A stretch of DNA of 64,000 nt from Bryobacterales bacterium (GCA_020852175.1 JADZBH010000005.1:186001-250000), one strand, 5' to 3'; counted from the first letter of the stretch, positions 20,577 to 29,898 are shown. Notes: generated by a model not told the origin, from the sequence alone. Program-made: numbers and translations.

Positions 20577-21029
20577 CTACTGGAGCCGGGTGGTCTGGTG
20601 AGCCACCAAGCGCATGGAACCGTCCGGTTGCACGGCCCAAACATGCAGCATTTTCAACCTGTTGTCGAACGGAACGCCTTTGGTGGCGCCCGTCATGCGG
20701 ACGGTGGCCGACACAACCTGGGCGCGGCCGAGGTGGAACGTCTTCACGTCGCTGTACTCGATGTTGGCGTACTTCTGGTCGCCGCTTTTCAGCTTTTCGA
20801 GATACTGCGCCTTGGTTTCGACGATGCCGGTGGAGTGCGTGTAAATGAGATTGTCGGCCAGCAGTTTGTCGAGCGCCGCGAGATCGTTGGCGCGGACCGC
20901 GGCGACCCAGGTGTCCTCTTGCGCCTTCGCGGCGGCGCTGGCCATCCGGCCCGCCTTCTTTTGTCCCTGTGCCCAAGTGGGCGCGGCCAGCAGGCCCGCT
21001 GCCATGGCGAGAATGACAAATTTTTTCAT
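20577..21029 (-). CDS. secreted NTF2-like (DUF4440/SnoaL-like) protein
   Basis: The 150-residue protein has a clear signal peptide ending near AQG (MKKFVILAMAAGLLAAPTWA). The rest fits the small NTF2-like fold of the DUF4440 type: a helical start (EDTWVAAVRANDLAALDKLLADNLIYTH), then STGIVETKAQYLEKL and strands ending VWAVQPDGSMRLVAHQTTRL. Members of this superfamily range from ketosteroid isomerase-like enzymes to binding proteins, so no reaction is assigned; the periplasm is its likely location. A TATACA hexamer just upstream may be part of its promoter. Confidence 0.75.
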   Translation of the reverse strand: MKKFVILAMAAGLLAAPTWAQGQKKAGRMASAAAKAQEDTWVAAVRANDLAALDKLLADNLIYTHSTGIVETKAQYLEKLKSGDQKYANIEYSDVKTFHLGRAQVVSATVRMTGATKGVPFDNRLKMLHVWAVQPDGSMRLVAHQTTRLQ

Positions 21030-21072
21030 GATGCCGTCAGTGTATACCGGAATTCCGAAACTCCGCGCACCC

Positions 21073-21573
21073 CTAAACGGCGGCGCGGGATTTGCGCGCC
21101 GGCAGAGCCGTTTCCGTGCGCGCCGGCTTGCGGTGCGTAGCCTGCAAGCGCTTCACCTGGTCGCTCACGCAGACCAGGAACATGGGCTGTTTGGCATTCT
21201 TCAACAGGTCGATCACGCGCCGTTCGCTGTCCTCCAGGTAGATCGATTTGCCGTCGGTGAGCAGGTGCATGTCGGCTCCGGAGAAGACGTCGGCCAAGCG
21301 TTTGCCCATCTCTTTTTGCAGGAAACGGAGCACGCGGCGGATCTTCTGCAGCGAGAATCCCTTACGGCGCAACTCGGCGATGACCGTGATTTCCACCACC
21401 TCGGCGGGCGAATAAATGCGCCGGTGGCCCTCATGCCTGGGGCTGACCACCTTCTGTTCGTCCCACCACTGGAGCTGGCGCAAGGAGACGCTGGCCAGAC
21501 GCGCCACATCGGCGCTGGTCGAGGTCCGGTCCATCGGAGGCGCTTCAGGACGGCTCTTTTTTGTTTTGAACAT
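21073..21573 (-). CDS. MerR-family transcriptional regulator
   Basis: The start is ATG 21573, giving 166 residues (MFKTKKSRPE...), because a good promoter lies between this and the first codon of the open frame (21675), and AGGTGG lies three bases upstream. The winged-helix DNA-binding domain covers about residues 18-90 (TSADVARLASVSLRQLQWWD, then HRRIYSPAEVV and the RRKGFSLQKIRRVL helix). The C-terminal part has no metal-binding cysteine cluster, so metal sensing of the MerR/CueR type is unlikely; it resembles the HspR/MlrA-like subgroup only loosely. Target genes are not evident. Confidence 0.85.
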   Translation of the reverse strand: MFKTKKSRPEAPPMDRTSTSADVARLASVSLRQLQWWDEQKVVSPRHEGHRRIYSPAEVVEITVIAELRRKGFSLQKIRRVLRFLQKEMGKRLADVFSGADMHLLTDGKSIYLEDSERRVIDLLKNAKQPMFLVCVSDQVKRLQATHRKPARTETALPARKSRAAV

Positions 21574-21611
21574 AATCCACCTGTTCCGTGCAGTTTCGGA
21601 TGCCGAATTCG

Positions 21612-21639
21612 ATTCTACTGGAATGGGAAAGTGTGTCAA
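21612..21639 (-). promoter_or_regulatory. sigma70-type promoter for the MerR-family gene
   Basis: On the minus strand TTGACA (21639-21634) is separated by 16 bases from TAGAAT (21617-21612). Transcription would begin near 21605, about 30 bases before ATG 21573, which supports that start codon. The remaining 86 bases up to thiS show nothing recognisable. Confidence 0.7.
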
Positions 21640-21725
21640 GGACAACCCGAATGAATACAATATCTTGCGCTTCATTCGCCCAAGGCACTCAACCTTTGGG
21701 GCCCCGGTGGAAGCGATGGCCGGCC

Positions 21726-21950
21726 TTAGCCTCCGCCGACGAAATGGACGACCTCGACCTGGGCCCCCCCATTCACGGGTGTTTGCTCCCAGCGCGCGCG
21801 GCCGACGATTTCGCGTTCCAACTCGATGGCGACACGGTCCCGGGGAATGCCCAGGTGGTCCAGCAAAGCGGCCAGGGTGAGGCCGGCAGGCACATGGCGC
21901 GCCTGTCCGTTCAAGACGATTTCGATTTGGTTCGCAGGAATGGAAGTCAT
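21726..21950 (-). CDS. thiS: sulfur carrier protein ThiS
   Basis: Ubiquitin-like carrier whose C-terminal glycine is thiocarboxylated to donate sulfur for the thiazole ring of thiamine. The 74 residues show EIVLNGQARHVPAG, TLAALLDHLG, VAIELEREIVGRARW and a terminal VVHFVGGG, the pattern of the family with the required Gly-Gly end. ATG 21950 is used here; GTG codons at 21968 and 21986 are in frame, and GGGAGG just before GTG 21968 makes that alternative possible. No thiG or thiF is nearby, so the gene is separated from its pathway partners. Confidence 0.85.
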   Translation of the reverse strand: MTSIPANQIEIVLNGQARHVPAGLTLAALLDHLGIPRDRVAIELEREIVGRARWEQTPVNGGAQVEVVHFVGGG

Positions 21951-21979
21951 TGGCGGAACAGCGGGCACGGCCCTCCCGT

Positions 21980-22009
21980 TTGACACCCGCTTACGCCGAT
22001 TATTATAGT
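21980..22009 (+). promoter_or_regulatory. sigma70-type promoter of the nuo operon
   Basis: A perfect TTGACA at 21980-21985 is followed by an 18-base spacer and TATAGT at 22004-22009 (TTATAG with 17 bases is the alternative register). Transcription would start near 22016, about 30 bases before nuoA. Confidence 0.75.
22002..22007 (-). promoter_or_regulatory. perfect -10 hexamer for thiS, overlapping the nuo -10
   Basis: The minus strand reads TATAAT here, on the same base pairs as the nuo -10. Its -35 (GATTAC at the 17-base position) is poor. Transcription would start near 21995 and read into thiS. Confidence 0.55.
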
Positions 22010-22045
22010 CAAAGGTTAGCCGCGTAATCTCCGATCGCGTTCATC

Positions 22046-22432
22046 ATGCCAACTTCGCCTCTTGAGGTTTATTTTCCGGTTCTGATCCAGATCCTGCTGG
22101 CCGCGGCGCTGGCGGGCGGTCTGGTGGGGGCCAGTTTCCTGCTGGGCAAGAAACTGAAGAACAAGGTGAAGGACATGCCGTATGAGAGCGGCATGGTTCC
22201 CATCGGCACGGCCACCGAGCGTTTCAGCGTGAAGTTCTACTTGGTGGCGATGCTGTTCATCCTGTTTGACATTGAAGCCGTGTTTCTCTATCCGTGGGTA
22301 GTGGTTTATGGCGATCTGAAAATGTTTGCCTTCGCCGAGATGTTCGTGTTCGTCATCTTCATTCTCAGCGGCTTCTTCTACATTTGGAAGAAGGGGGTCC
22401 TCGACTGGTCGAAGACCCAGGACGAGGATTAA
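22046..22432 (+). CDS. nuoA: NADH-quinone oxidoreductase subunit A
   Basis: Membrane-arm subunit of respiratory complex I, near the quinone channel. It has 128 residues with three membrane helices at about 10-32, 67-88 and 93-115. The conserved loop between the first and second (KDMPYESGMVPIGTATERFSVKFYL) carries the YESG motif of the family. It is the first gene of the operon, 30 bases after the predicted transcription start, and is followed nine bases later by nuoC rather than by the expected nuoB. Confidence 0.95.
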   Translation: MPTSPLEVYFPVLIQILLAAALAGGLVGASFLLGKKLKNKVKDMPYESGMVPIGTATERFSVKFYLVAMLFILFDIEAVFLYPWVVVYGDLKMFAFAEMFVFVIFILSGFFYIWKKGVLDWSKTQDED

Positions 22433-22441
22433 CGCACCAGA

Positions 22442-22927
22442 ATGCTGACCGAAGAATTGCAGCGGATTCCGCATGTGCAGGCCATCGCGGCCATGCCGGG
22501 CGCCCTACAAACGGCCACGGTACACGTTGGCGAAGTGACGCTGACGATCGATCCGGAGCACATCGTCGCGGTGTGCCGGAAGTTGCGGGACGAGTTCGGC
22601 GCCGAGCGTCTGAGCGGGATCACCGGGCTGGACTGGTACCCTATGGAGCCGCGCTTCGAGGTAGTTTATCTGATTCATTCCATCCGGAACCGGTATCGTC
22701 TGAAGCTGAAGTGCCGGTTGCCAGGCGGCGATCCGGGGATAGAGTCCGTGTATGAAGTCTGGCGCGCCGCCGATTGGTATGAGCGGGAAGTGTTCGACCT
22801 GTTTGGGGTGACCTTCCGCAACCATCCGAACCTGAAGCGCATTCTCATGCCCGACGACTGGCAGGGGCACCCATTGCGCAAGGACTTCCCCGTTCACGGG
22901 CACAAGTACAGCTACCGGGCCGAATGA
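22442..22927 (+). CDS. nuoC: NADH-quinone oxidoreductase subunit C
   Basis: Peripheral-arm subunit (30-kDa type) that scaffolds the quinone-binding module with NuoD and NuoB. It has 161 residues. The signature region is WYEREVFDLFGVTFRNHPNL followed by RILMPDDWQGHPLRKDFP. It is separate from NuoD, not fused as in E. coli. A 117-base gap with no gene separates it from nuoD; the sequence GGGAG five bases before the nuoD ATG is that gene's ribosome-binding site. Confidence 0.95.
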   Translation: MLTEELQRIPHVQAIAAMPGALQTATVHVGEVTLTIDPEHIVAVCRKLRDEFGAERLSGITGLDWYPMEPRFEVVYLIHSIRNRYRLKLKCRLPGGDPGIESVYEVWRAADWYEREVFDLFGVTFRNHPNLKRILMPDDWQGHPLRKDFPVHGHKYSYRAE

Positions 22928-23044
22928 AACGCGGACGGCACGCCCAGGTCCATCGCGGCCGGCATGGCGAGGGGAAGGGGCGCGGGAGCGCGTCGTGTGA
23001 ATGTAAGAAAGGCTGGGCGCGAAGGGCGTCCATAGGGAGTTGAG

Positions 23045-24274
23045 ATGAGCGAGCAGACCAGCGCGGACGAACAGGCTGCCCTCCCCCAGGAGGAGCAGTC
23101 CGCCGGCAAGCGGCGCACGATGACCCTGAACATGGGTCCGCAGCACCCGTCCACGCACGGCGTGTTACGCATCGTGGTCGACCTGGACGGCGAGGTGATC
23201 CGCAAGGCCGTCGCCGACATAGGCTTTCTTCATACGGGGATTGAGAAGCAGTGCGAGGTGCGGACTTGGCAGCAGGTGGTGCCGCTGACCGACCGCGTTG
23301 ATTACCTGGCGAACCTCTCGAACAACCTTGCCTACTGCCTCGCGGTGGAGAAGCTGCTGGGGATGGAGATTCCGCGCCACGCGCAGTGGATGCGCGTGAT
23401 GCTCACCGAGCTGACGCGCATCAATTCGCACTTGGTGTGGCTGGGCACGCACGCTCTGGATATCGGCGCGATGACGATGTTCTTCTACTGCTTCCGCGAG
23501 CGCGAGAACATTTTGCGCCTGTTCGAGATGTTTTCGGGCCAGCGGATGATGACGAGCTATTTCCGGATCGGCGGGCTGGCGCTGGAGGCTCCAAGGGGAT
23601 GGCAGCATGCCGTGGGCAAGTTCATCCGCGCGTTTCCGGATTCGATCGAGCAGTATGAGAACCTGCTGAACGCCAATCCGATCTGGATGGAGCGCACCAA
23701 GGGCATCGCGGTCATGACGCTGGACGAGATGCTGAATCTGGGCGTGACGGGGCCGATGATCCGGGCCGCGGGTCTGGCCTGGGACATCCGGAAAGACGAG
23801 CCCTACAGCGCATACGACGAATTCGATTTCCAGGTGCCCACGCGTACGGAAAGCGACGTTTATGCCCGCTTCCAGGTGCGCATGGACGAACTGCGCGAGA
23901 GCACGAAGATCGTGATCCAGGCCATGGAAGGCATGCCCGAAGGCGATTTCCAGGCGGAGGCGCCCGGCATCGTGCTTCCCGAACGCGAGGCGATGAAGAC
24001 GCAGATGGAAGCCATGATCTACCACTTCAAGATCATTTCGGAAGGCTTCCGCGTGCCGCCGGGCGAAGCCTATGTGGCCGTGGAATCGCCCCGCGGCGAA
24101 CTCGGCTACTACGTGGTCAGCGACGGCGCCACAAACCCCTACCGGGTGTTCATGCGCACGCCGAGCTTCGGCAACCTGATCGCCCTGGGGCCCATGCTTC
24201 AGGACAAGCTGATCGCCGATTCCATCGCGGCCCTCGGCAGCATGGACTTCGTGCTGGGAGACACAGACAGGTAA
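23045..24274 (+). CDS. nuoD: NADH-quinone oxidoreductase subunit D
   Basis: The 49-kDa subunit, related to the large subunit of NiFe hydrogenases, forms the quinone-reduction site with NuoB. It has 409 residues, the usual length. Motifs include MGPQHPSTHGVLR near residue 30, with the quinone-site histidines, GFLHTGIEKQ, and the C-terminal LGSMDFVLGDTDR ending. A short acidic/glutamine-rich extension precedes the conserved part. It lies seven bases before nuoE, consistent with one transcript. Confidence 0.97.
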   Translation: MSEQTSADEQAALPQEEQSAGKRRTMTLNMGPQHPSTHGVLRIVVDLDGEVIRKAVADIGFLHTGIEKQCEVRTWQQVVPLTDRVDYLANLSNNLAYCLAVEKLLGMEIPRHAQWMRVMLTELTRINSHLVWLGTHALDIGAMTMFFYCFRERENILRLFEMFSGQRMMTSYFRIGGLALEAPRGWQHAVGKFIRAFPDSIEQYENLLNANPIWMERTKGIAVMTLDEMLNLGVTGPMIRAAGLAWDIRKDEPYSAYDEFDFQVPTRTESDVYARFQVRMDELRESTKIVIQAMEGMPEGDFQAEAPGIVLPEREAMKTQMEAMIYHFKIISEGFRVPPGEAYVAVESPRGELGYYVVSDGATNPYRVFMRTPSFGNLIALGPMLQDKLIADSIAALGSMDFVLGDTDR

Positions 24275-24281
24275 ACAGCCC

Positions 24282-24761
24282 ATGACCTTCTCACCGGAAC
24301 TGGAAAAACGCTTCGCCGAGATGGCGGCCAAATATCCCGAAGGGCGCCAGAAAGCCTGTCTCATTCCGATGCTCATGTACGCCCAGGACGAGGTGGGCCA
24401 CATGACCGAGGAGCTGAAGGAAGAGGTCGCCAAACGGCTCAACATCAGCGTTCTCGAAGTGAACGAAGTGGTGGGCTATTACACGATGATGCGCAAGAAG
24501 CGCATGGGCAAGACGCACCTGCAAATCTGCACGAACATCAGTTGCCTGCTGTGGGACGGCGATCAACTGTGGGAGCGCGCCTGCCAGAAGCTGGGCATCG
24601 GACACAACGAAGTGACCGCCGACGGCAAGATCTCGCTCGAGGAAGTGGAGTGCATTGGGGCCTGCTCCTGGGCTCCGGCCATTCAGGTGAACTACGACTT
24701 TCAACATCACGTGACGCCCGAACAGTTGGACAAGCTGATCGACGATTTGAGGAACGCGTAA
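24282..24761 (+). CDS. nuoE: NADH-quinone oxidoreductase subunit E
   Basis: The 24-kDa thioredoxin-fold subunit carries the [2Fe-2S] cluster N1a beside the FMN site. It has 159 residues. The four ligands are visible as C83-x4-C88 (CTNISC) and C124-x3-C128 (CIGAC), with normal spacing. A helical N-terminal part (ELEKRFAEMAAKYPEGRQKA) precedes the ferredoxin fold. The stop is directly followed by the nuoF ATG. Confidence 0.96.
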   Translation: MTFSPELEKRFAEMAAKYPEGRQKACLIPMLMYAQDEVGHMTEELKEEVAKRLNISVLEVNEVVGYYTMMRKKRMGKTHLQICTNISCLLWDGDQLWERACQKLGIGHNEVTADGKISLEEVECIGACSWAPAIQVNYDFQHHVTPEQLDKLIDDLRNA

Positions 24762-26093
24762 ATGTATCCCAGCCTGCTCCACGAAACTCCCCACCCGGAC
24801 GAACAGATCGTGCTGGGCAAGCGGTTCCGGCTGCCGGATTCGCGCCGCATCGACACCTATCTGGCCAGCGAAGGCTACCAGGGCTTCCTCAAGGCGGCCC
24901 AGATGACGCCGGAGCAGATTATCGACGAGGTGAAGGCTTCGAATCTGCGCGGCCGGGGCGGCGCGGGCTTTCCGACGGGCCTGAAGTGGAGCTTCGTGCC
25001 GCGCCAGTCGCCGAAACCCAAGTACATCGTTGTGAACGGCGACGAATCCGAGCCGGGGACCTGCAAGGACCGCGTACTGATTCAATATGACCCGCACCAG
25101 TTGATCGAGGGGATTCTGATCGCCGGGCGCTCGGTGGACGCTCATCGCGGGTGGATCTACATTCGCGGTGAGTACCGCTACCTGATCGACATCATGGACG
25201 AGGCCATCGCCGAAGCCTATGCGCGCGGCTGGCTGGGCAAGAACATCCAGGGCACGGGCTTCGACTTCGAGCTTTCGACGCATACCGGAGCGGGCGCGTA
25301 TGAATGCGGCGAGGAGTCGGCGCTGCTGGAGTCGCTGGAAGGCAAGCGCGGCGTGCCCCGCATCCGTCCGCCCTTCCCCGCCGTTTCGGGCGCTTTCCAG
25401 TGCCCCACAATCCTGAACAACGTGGAGACGTTCGCCGCCGTGCCCAGCATTCTGCGCATGGGCGGGCAGGCGTGGGCGGCTCTGGGCATACCCAAGGCGG
25501 GCGGCACGAAGCTCACCTGCCTCACCGGCCACGTGAACCGCATGGGTGTCTACGAGCTGGCGCTGGGATATCCGGTGCGCAAGATGATCGAGGACATCGG
25601 GGGCGGCATCCGCGGCGGAAAGAAATTGAAGGCGATGATTCCGGGCGGCTCCTCCTGCCCGATTCTCACCGGTGAAGAGGCGTGGGAATTGAACATGGAC
25701 TACGATTCCATGGCCAAGGCCAAGACGATGCTCGGCTCCGGGGGCGTGGTGCTGATGGACGAAGACACGGACATGGTGAAGGCGGCGTTGCGAATCATTC
25801 GCTTTTACCAGCATGAAAGCTGCGGCTGGTGCATACCCTGCCGGGAAGGCACGATGTGGCTGAAGAAGCTGCTGACGCGGCTGGACGAAGGCGTGGGAAC
25901 GGTGAAGGACATCGACCTGGTGGGCGATCTCGCCGATAACATGCTGGGACGGACGTTCTGCCCGCTGGGCGACGCGGCGGCCATGCCCACCATGAGCATC
26001 GTGCGCAAGTTCCGGCACGAGTTTGAAGCCAAGCTGGGGCGGAAGACGGTCTCGATGGCCGGGCTGTCGCAACTGGTTTCGATCACCGGCTAA
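24762..26093 (+). CDS. nuoF: NADH-quinone oxidoreductase subunit F
   Basis: NADH-oxidising subunit (51 kDa) that binds NADH, FMN and the [4Fe-4S] cluster N3. It has 443 residues. The FMN/NADH region has GRGGAGFPTGLKW near residue 64 and GAYECGEESALLESLEGKRG near residue 180. The cluster ligands lie in ESCGWCIPCREG near residue 350, with the fourth cysteine in FCPLGDAAA. All key residues are present, so electrons should enter from NADH. Confidence 0.97.
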   Translation: MYPSLLHETPHPDEQIVLGKRFRLPDSRRIDTYLASEGYQGFLKAAQMTPEQIIDEVKASNLRGRGGAGFPTGLKWSFVPRQSPKPKYIVVNGDESEPGTCKDRVLIQYDPHQLIEGILIAGRSVDAHRGWIYIRGEYRYLIDIMDEAIAEAYARGWLGKNIQGTGFDFELSTHTGAGAYECGEESALLESLEGKRGVPRIRPPFPAVSGAFQCPTILNNVETFAAVPSILRMGGQAWAALGIPKAGGTKLTCLTGHVNRMGVYELALGYPVRKMIEDIGGGIRGGKKLKAMIPGGSSCPILTGEEAWELNMDYDSMAKAKTMLGSGGVVLMDEDTDMVKAALRIIRFYQHESCGWCIPCREGTMWLKKLLTRLDEGVGTVKDIDLVGDLADNMLGRTFCPLGDAAAMPTMSIVRKFRHEFEAKLGRKTVSMAGLSQLVSITG

Positions 26094-26102
26094 AGGAAAT
26101 CC

Positions 26103-28184
26103 ATGGCGGATCCAGTAACCTTTACAGTCAACGGCAAGAGTTTGCAGGCTCCGGCGGGCACGCTGGTGATCGACGCCTGCAAGCGCGCGGGCATCGAGAT
26201 TCCCGCATTTTGTTATTACGAGGGCCTGGCGCTACAAGCCGCCTGCCGCATGTGTTTGGTCGAGGTGGAAAAAGCGCCGAAACTGCTGGCCAGTTGCACG
26301 CTGCCCGTGGCCGAAGGCATGGTGGTGCAGACCGAATCGCCGGTGGTGGTTCAGGCGCGCAAGGCGATGCTCGAGTTCCTGCTGACGAACCACCCGCTGG
26401 ATTGTCCGGTGTGCGACAAGGGCGGCGAGTGCGAACTGCAGGACATGTCGTTCCGCTACGGCGCCGGCGAAAGCCGCTTCACCGAAATGAAGCAGCACGT
26501 GGACGAGAAGCAGTGGTCTCCGGTGGTTTATTTCGACGCGCCGCGCTGCATTCTCTGCTACCGCTGCGTGCGGATCTGCGACGAAGGCCTGGGCGTGAAG
26601 GCGCTGGGTGTCACCAACCGGGGCGTCTACTCCGAAATCACGCCGAACAAGGGCGACCATCTCGATTGCGACGAATGCGGCGCCTGCATCGACATCTGCC
26701 CCGTGGGCGCGCTCACCAGCGGCATCTACCGTTACCAGACGCGGCCCTGGGAGATGGAACACATCGGCGCCATCTGCTCCCACTGCGGCGACGGCTGCAA
26801 AACCACGCTGGGCGTGAAGAACGACGAGATTCTGCGCGGCAACAACCGCGACCGTTCCGGCATCAACGGCGAATTTCTCTGTATCAAGGGCCGTTATGCG
26901 TTCGACTTCGTGAGCCATGCCGAACGGCTGCAATCGCCGATGATCCGCGTGGACGGCAAGCTGGAAGAGGTGAGCTGGTCCAAGGCGCTGGCCTTCGTGG
27001 CGCAACGCTTCGGTGAAATCAAGGCCGCCGGAGGCAGGTTCGGCGTGATCGGCGGCGAACGCTCGACGAACGAGGAAAACTACTACCTGCAGAAGTTCGC
27101 GCGCGTGGGACTGGGCACGCCGCACATTGACCATCGCCGGTCCGGCGACGTTCCCGCGCTGCTCGACGCCCTTCACGGACGTCAGGGCGCGCTGGCCACG
27201 GTGGACGATCTGTACAACGCGAAAGGCGTGCTGATTATCGGCGCCGACCTTGCCCAGCAGCATCCTTTGCTGGCCTTCCAGACGCGCGCCGATTCCCGTC
27301 ATCACCAGGCGAAGGTGTTCACCGTGACGGAAGGTCCGGTGCGGGAAGACAAGGTGGCGGCGAAGAAGCTGCGCGCCGGGCCTGCCGGCCAATTGGCCGT
27401 CGTAAAAACATTGGGTGAGGACCTGAAAGCGGCGGGCGAGCTGGTGGTGCTGTTTGGCGATTCCATCCAGGGCGCGGCCGTGGGCGAACTGGTGTCTTTC
27501 ATCGATTCCCTGGGCGTACCGGCGAAATACATCTGCCTGGTGGACTACTCGAATTCACGCGGCACCTGCGATATGGGTCTGCTGCCGCATTTGGGGCCTG
27601 GCTATCAAGCCGCGGCGCAAACCGGCATGGGCCAGGCGGAGATGCTGGCCGACCCTGCGCTCGACGCCCTGTGGGTGGTGGGTGCGAACCCCTTGGCCGG
27701 CGCGGCGCTTGCATCCCAGCAGGCGTTCGTCGTCGTGCAGGACATGTTCCTCACCGAAACCGCGCAACGCGCCGATGTCGTGCTGCCGTCGGCTTCGGCC
27801 TACGAAAAAACGGGCACGGTAACCAACACCTGCGGCCAGGTGCAGCGCCTGCGCAAGGCAATCAGCGTGATGGGGGTCAAGGCGGATCTCGACATCTTCG
27901 GCCTGCTGGCGCGAGGCATGCGGCTGGATCTGGGACGCGCGGTTCCCGATCAGGTGTTCGAGGAGATCCGTGCCAGCGTGCACGGGTATAATGTTCCCTT
28001 GCCAGTCATCGCGACGGGAGGAGCGGCGATGACCGATCCGGTTCATGGACGCATACCTGTCGCCGGCCAGGCGCAAGTGATCCAGTCGGCTCGCGACACC
28101 CTGTTTACTTCGGGTTCCTTGACCCGCTACTCGAAGACTCTGAACCTCGTCCTCGAAGCTCCCGGCGAACTCTATAAGCCATGA
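26103..28184 (+). CDS. nuoG: NADH-quinone oxidoreductase subunit G
   Basis: The 693-residue iron-sulfur subunit of the peripheral arm. The N-terminal [2Fe-2S] ferredoxin domain is followed by H97-x3-C101-x2-C104-x5-C110 (His-ligated N5), then CILCYRCVRIC and CDECGACIDICPVG, the remaining cluster ligands. CSHCGDGC with a later cysteine in FLCIKG provides the extra N7 cluster found in E. coli and Thermus. The rest is the molybdopterin-oxidoreductase-like fold. It does not contain the two NuoI-type ferredoxin motifs, so it does not replace nuoI. It overlaps nuoH by four bases. Confidence 0.96.
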   Translation: MADPVTFTVNGKSLQAPAGTLVIDACKRAGIEIPAFCYYEGLALQAACRMCLVEVEKAPKLLASCTLPVAEGMVVQTESPVVVQARKAMLEFLLTNHPLDCPVCDKGGECELQDMSFRYGAGESRFTEMKQHVDEKQWSPVVYFDAPRCILCYRCVRICDEGLGVKALGVTNRGVYSEITPNKGDHLDCDECGACIDICPVGALTSGIYRYQTRPWEMEHIGAICSHCGDGCKTTLGVKNDEILRGNNRDRSGINGEFLCIKGRYAFDFVSHAERLQSPMIRVDGKLEEVSWSKALAFVAQRFGEIKAAGGRFGVIGGERSTNEENYYLQKFARVGLGTPHIDHRRSGDVPALLDALHGRQGALATVDDLYNAKGVLIIGADLAQQHPLLAFQTRADSRHHQAKVFTVTEGPVREDKVAAKKLRAGPAGQLAVVKTLGEDLKAAGELVVLFGDSIQGAAVGELVSFIDSLGVPAKYICLVDYSNSRGTCDMGLLPHLGPGYQAAAQTGMGQAEMLADPALDALWVVGANPLAGAALASQQAFVVVQDMFLTETAQRADVVLPSASAYEKTGTVTNTCGQVQRLRKAISVMGVKADLDIFGLLARGMRLDLGRAVPDQVFEEIRASVHGYNVPLPVIATGGAAMTDPVHGRIPVAGQAQVIQSARDTLFTSGSLTRYSKTLNLVLEAPGELYKP

Positions 28185-29395
28185 ATCCCGATCTTACGTC
28201 GATCCTAGGCAACTTTTACGTTCTGACGCTCATCAAGCTGGCCCTGGTGGCGTTCGTATTGCTGACGGCCCTGGCCTACCTGCAATGGATTGAGCGCAAG
28301 GTGATCGCGCACATCCAGTTGCGCGTGGGCCCCACGCGCGTTGGGCCGCACGGACTGCTGCAGCCGCTCGCCGACACGATCAAGCTGCTTACCAAGGAAG
28401 ACCTGATTCCGGCGCACGTAAACAAGTTCTTCTACATGCTGGCGCCGATGATGGCCGTTTTTTTCGCCCTCAGCGCGATCGCCGTCATCCCGTTCGGACC
28501 GAAGATCAACATTTTCGGAATCGAAACCTACATGCAGCTCACGGACCTGAACATCGGGCTGCTCTATCTGCTGGCGCTGTCCGGCATGGGCGTGTACGGC
28601 ATAGCGCTGGCGGGCTGGTCGTCGAACAACAAGTATTCTCTCATCGGCGGTCTGCGCTCCTCGGCGCAGATGATCAGCTACGAGTTGCCGTTGGCCTTGT
28701 CCATCGCTTCGCCGCTGCTGCTGGCCGGGTCGCTGTCGTTGCGCGAGATCGCCGAATCGCAGGCGGGCTTCATGCTCGGCTTCATTCCGCGCTGGTCCAT
28801 CTTCCAGATGCCCGCGCCGCAGATCATCGCCTTCGTGCTGTTCATGATCGCCGGATTCGCCGAAACCAACCGCGTGCCGTTCGACCTTCCGGAGGCCGAA
28901 AACGAGTTGGTGGCCGGCTTCCACACCGAATACTCCTCGATGAAGTTCGCCAGCTTCTTCATGGCCGAATACGCGAACATGGTGACCCTCTGTTCGGTCG
29001 CCACACTGCTGTTCCTCGGCGGATGGCATCCTCTTGTCCCGCCGCCCGCGGCCGGCTTCATTCCGCCGTTGCTGCTGTGGGCCGCCGGCGCGATGTTGAT
29101 TTTCCACGGGTTGCAGCCGGCGCGCAAATGGGACAAATATACGATGCCCGCGTTCGGCGCCGTCTTCCTCCTGGCCGGCTTCGCGTTTCTGATTCCAGTC
29201 CTGCAGCCGGTGCTGCAACCGCTCTTCTGGTTCGTCTCCAAGGTGGGCATCCTGTTGTTCTTCTTCATCTGGGTGCGCGCCACTCTGCCCCGCTTCCGGT
29301 ATGACCAGCTCATGCGCTTCGCCTGGGCGGTCATGTTCCCGGTTTCGGTTGTTCATCTGTTCGCCACCGCGCTTCTGGTGGCCCTGTTGAAGTAA
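28181..29395 (+). CDS. nuoH: NADH-quinone oxidoreductase subunit H
   Basis: Membrane subunit at the junction of the two arms that helps form the quinone chamber. It has 404 residues and eight or nine membrane helices. The conserved cytoplasmic loops are [21 protein letters not shown] near residue 40 and the acidic [20 protein letters not shown] near residue 230. The ATG overlaps the nuoG stop (ATGA). nuoJ follows two bases after the stop; the nuoI gene that usually lies here is absent. Confidence 0.97.
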   Translation: MNPDLTSILGNFYVLTLIKLALVAFVLLTALAYLQWIERKVIAHIQLRVGPTRVGPHGLLQPLADTIKLLTKEDLIPAHVNKFFYMLAPMMAVFFALSAIAVIPFGPKINIFGIETYMQLTDLNIGLLYLLALSGMGVYGIALAGWSSNNKYSLIGGLRSSAQMISYELPLALSIASPLLLAGSLSLREIAESQAGFMLGFIPRWSIFQMPAPQIIAFVLFMIAGFAETNRVPFDLPEAENELVAGFHTEYSSMKFASFFMAEYANMVTLCSVATLLFLGGWHPLVPPPAAGFIPPLLLWAAGAMLIFHGLQPARKWDKYTMPAFGAVFLLAGFAFLIPVLQPVLQPLFWFVSKVGILLFFFIWVRATLPRFRYDQLMRFAWAVMFPVSVVHLFATALLVALLK

Positions 29396-29397
29396 CC

Positions 29398-29898
29398 ATG
29401 GACGCCATACTTTTCTTTCTGTTTGCCGCCATCGCCGTGATTTCGGCGATCAACGTCGTCGTGCAGCGCCACCCGATTTCAAGCGCACTTTCGCTGGTCG
29501 GCGTCATGGGTTCGCTCGCCGTGCTCTATCTGCTGCTCGGCGCCGAATTCATCGCCGCGGCCCAGATGATCGTCTATGCGGGCGCGATCATGGTGCTCTT
29601 CGTGTTCGTCATCATGCTGTTGAACACCGGTGCCGAGAAATCCTCCCGGAAGGGCAGGATTCTGACCGTCGTGGCCATGCCTCTCCTGGTGATATTTCTC
29701 GGTCTTGTGAGCTACGTCATCCAGCGCGGCTTTCCGGACTCGCCCCTAGTGAAGTTCGGCGAGTTCACCGGCGGCGGACCGAAGGATGTGGGCATGGCGC
29801 TATTCACCCGTTACCTGCTGCCCTTCGAGGTCACCAGCGTGCTGATCCTGATCGCCATCATCGGCGCCGTCGTGCTGGCGCGGAAGGAGATGGACTAA
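29398..29898 (+). CDS. nuoJ: NADH-quinone oxidoreductase subunit J
   Basis: Membrane-arm subunit involved in proton pumping. It has 166 residues with five predicted helices. The family's glycine-rich third helix appears as AAQMIVYAGAIMVLFVFVIM, including the pi-bulge region, and the last helix ends IGAVVLARKEMD. It lies four bases before nuoK. Confidence 0.95.
   Translation: MDAILFFLFAAIAVISAINVVVQRHPISSALSLVGVMGSLAVLYLLLGAEFIAAAQMIVYAGAIMVLFVFVIMLLNTGAEKSSRKGRILTVVAMPLLVIFLGLVSYVIQRGFPDSPLVKFGEFTGGGPKDVGMALFTRYLLPFEVTSVLILIAIIGAVVLARKEMD

Noticed and set aside
22928..23044. Possible nuoB remnant between nuoC and nuoD
   Set aside because: The 117 bases show no NuoB cysteine motif in any frame and are too short; nuoB appears absent rather than decayed.
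24291..26072. 593-codon minus-strand frame opposite nuoE and nuoF
   Set aside because: Spans two conserved genes in antisense and matches no known family.
27987..27992. TATAAT inside nuoG as an internal promoter for nuoH
   Set aside because: No matching -35 at the proper distance; nuoH is already translationally coupled to nuoG.
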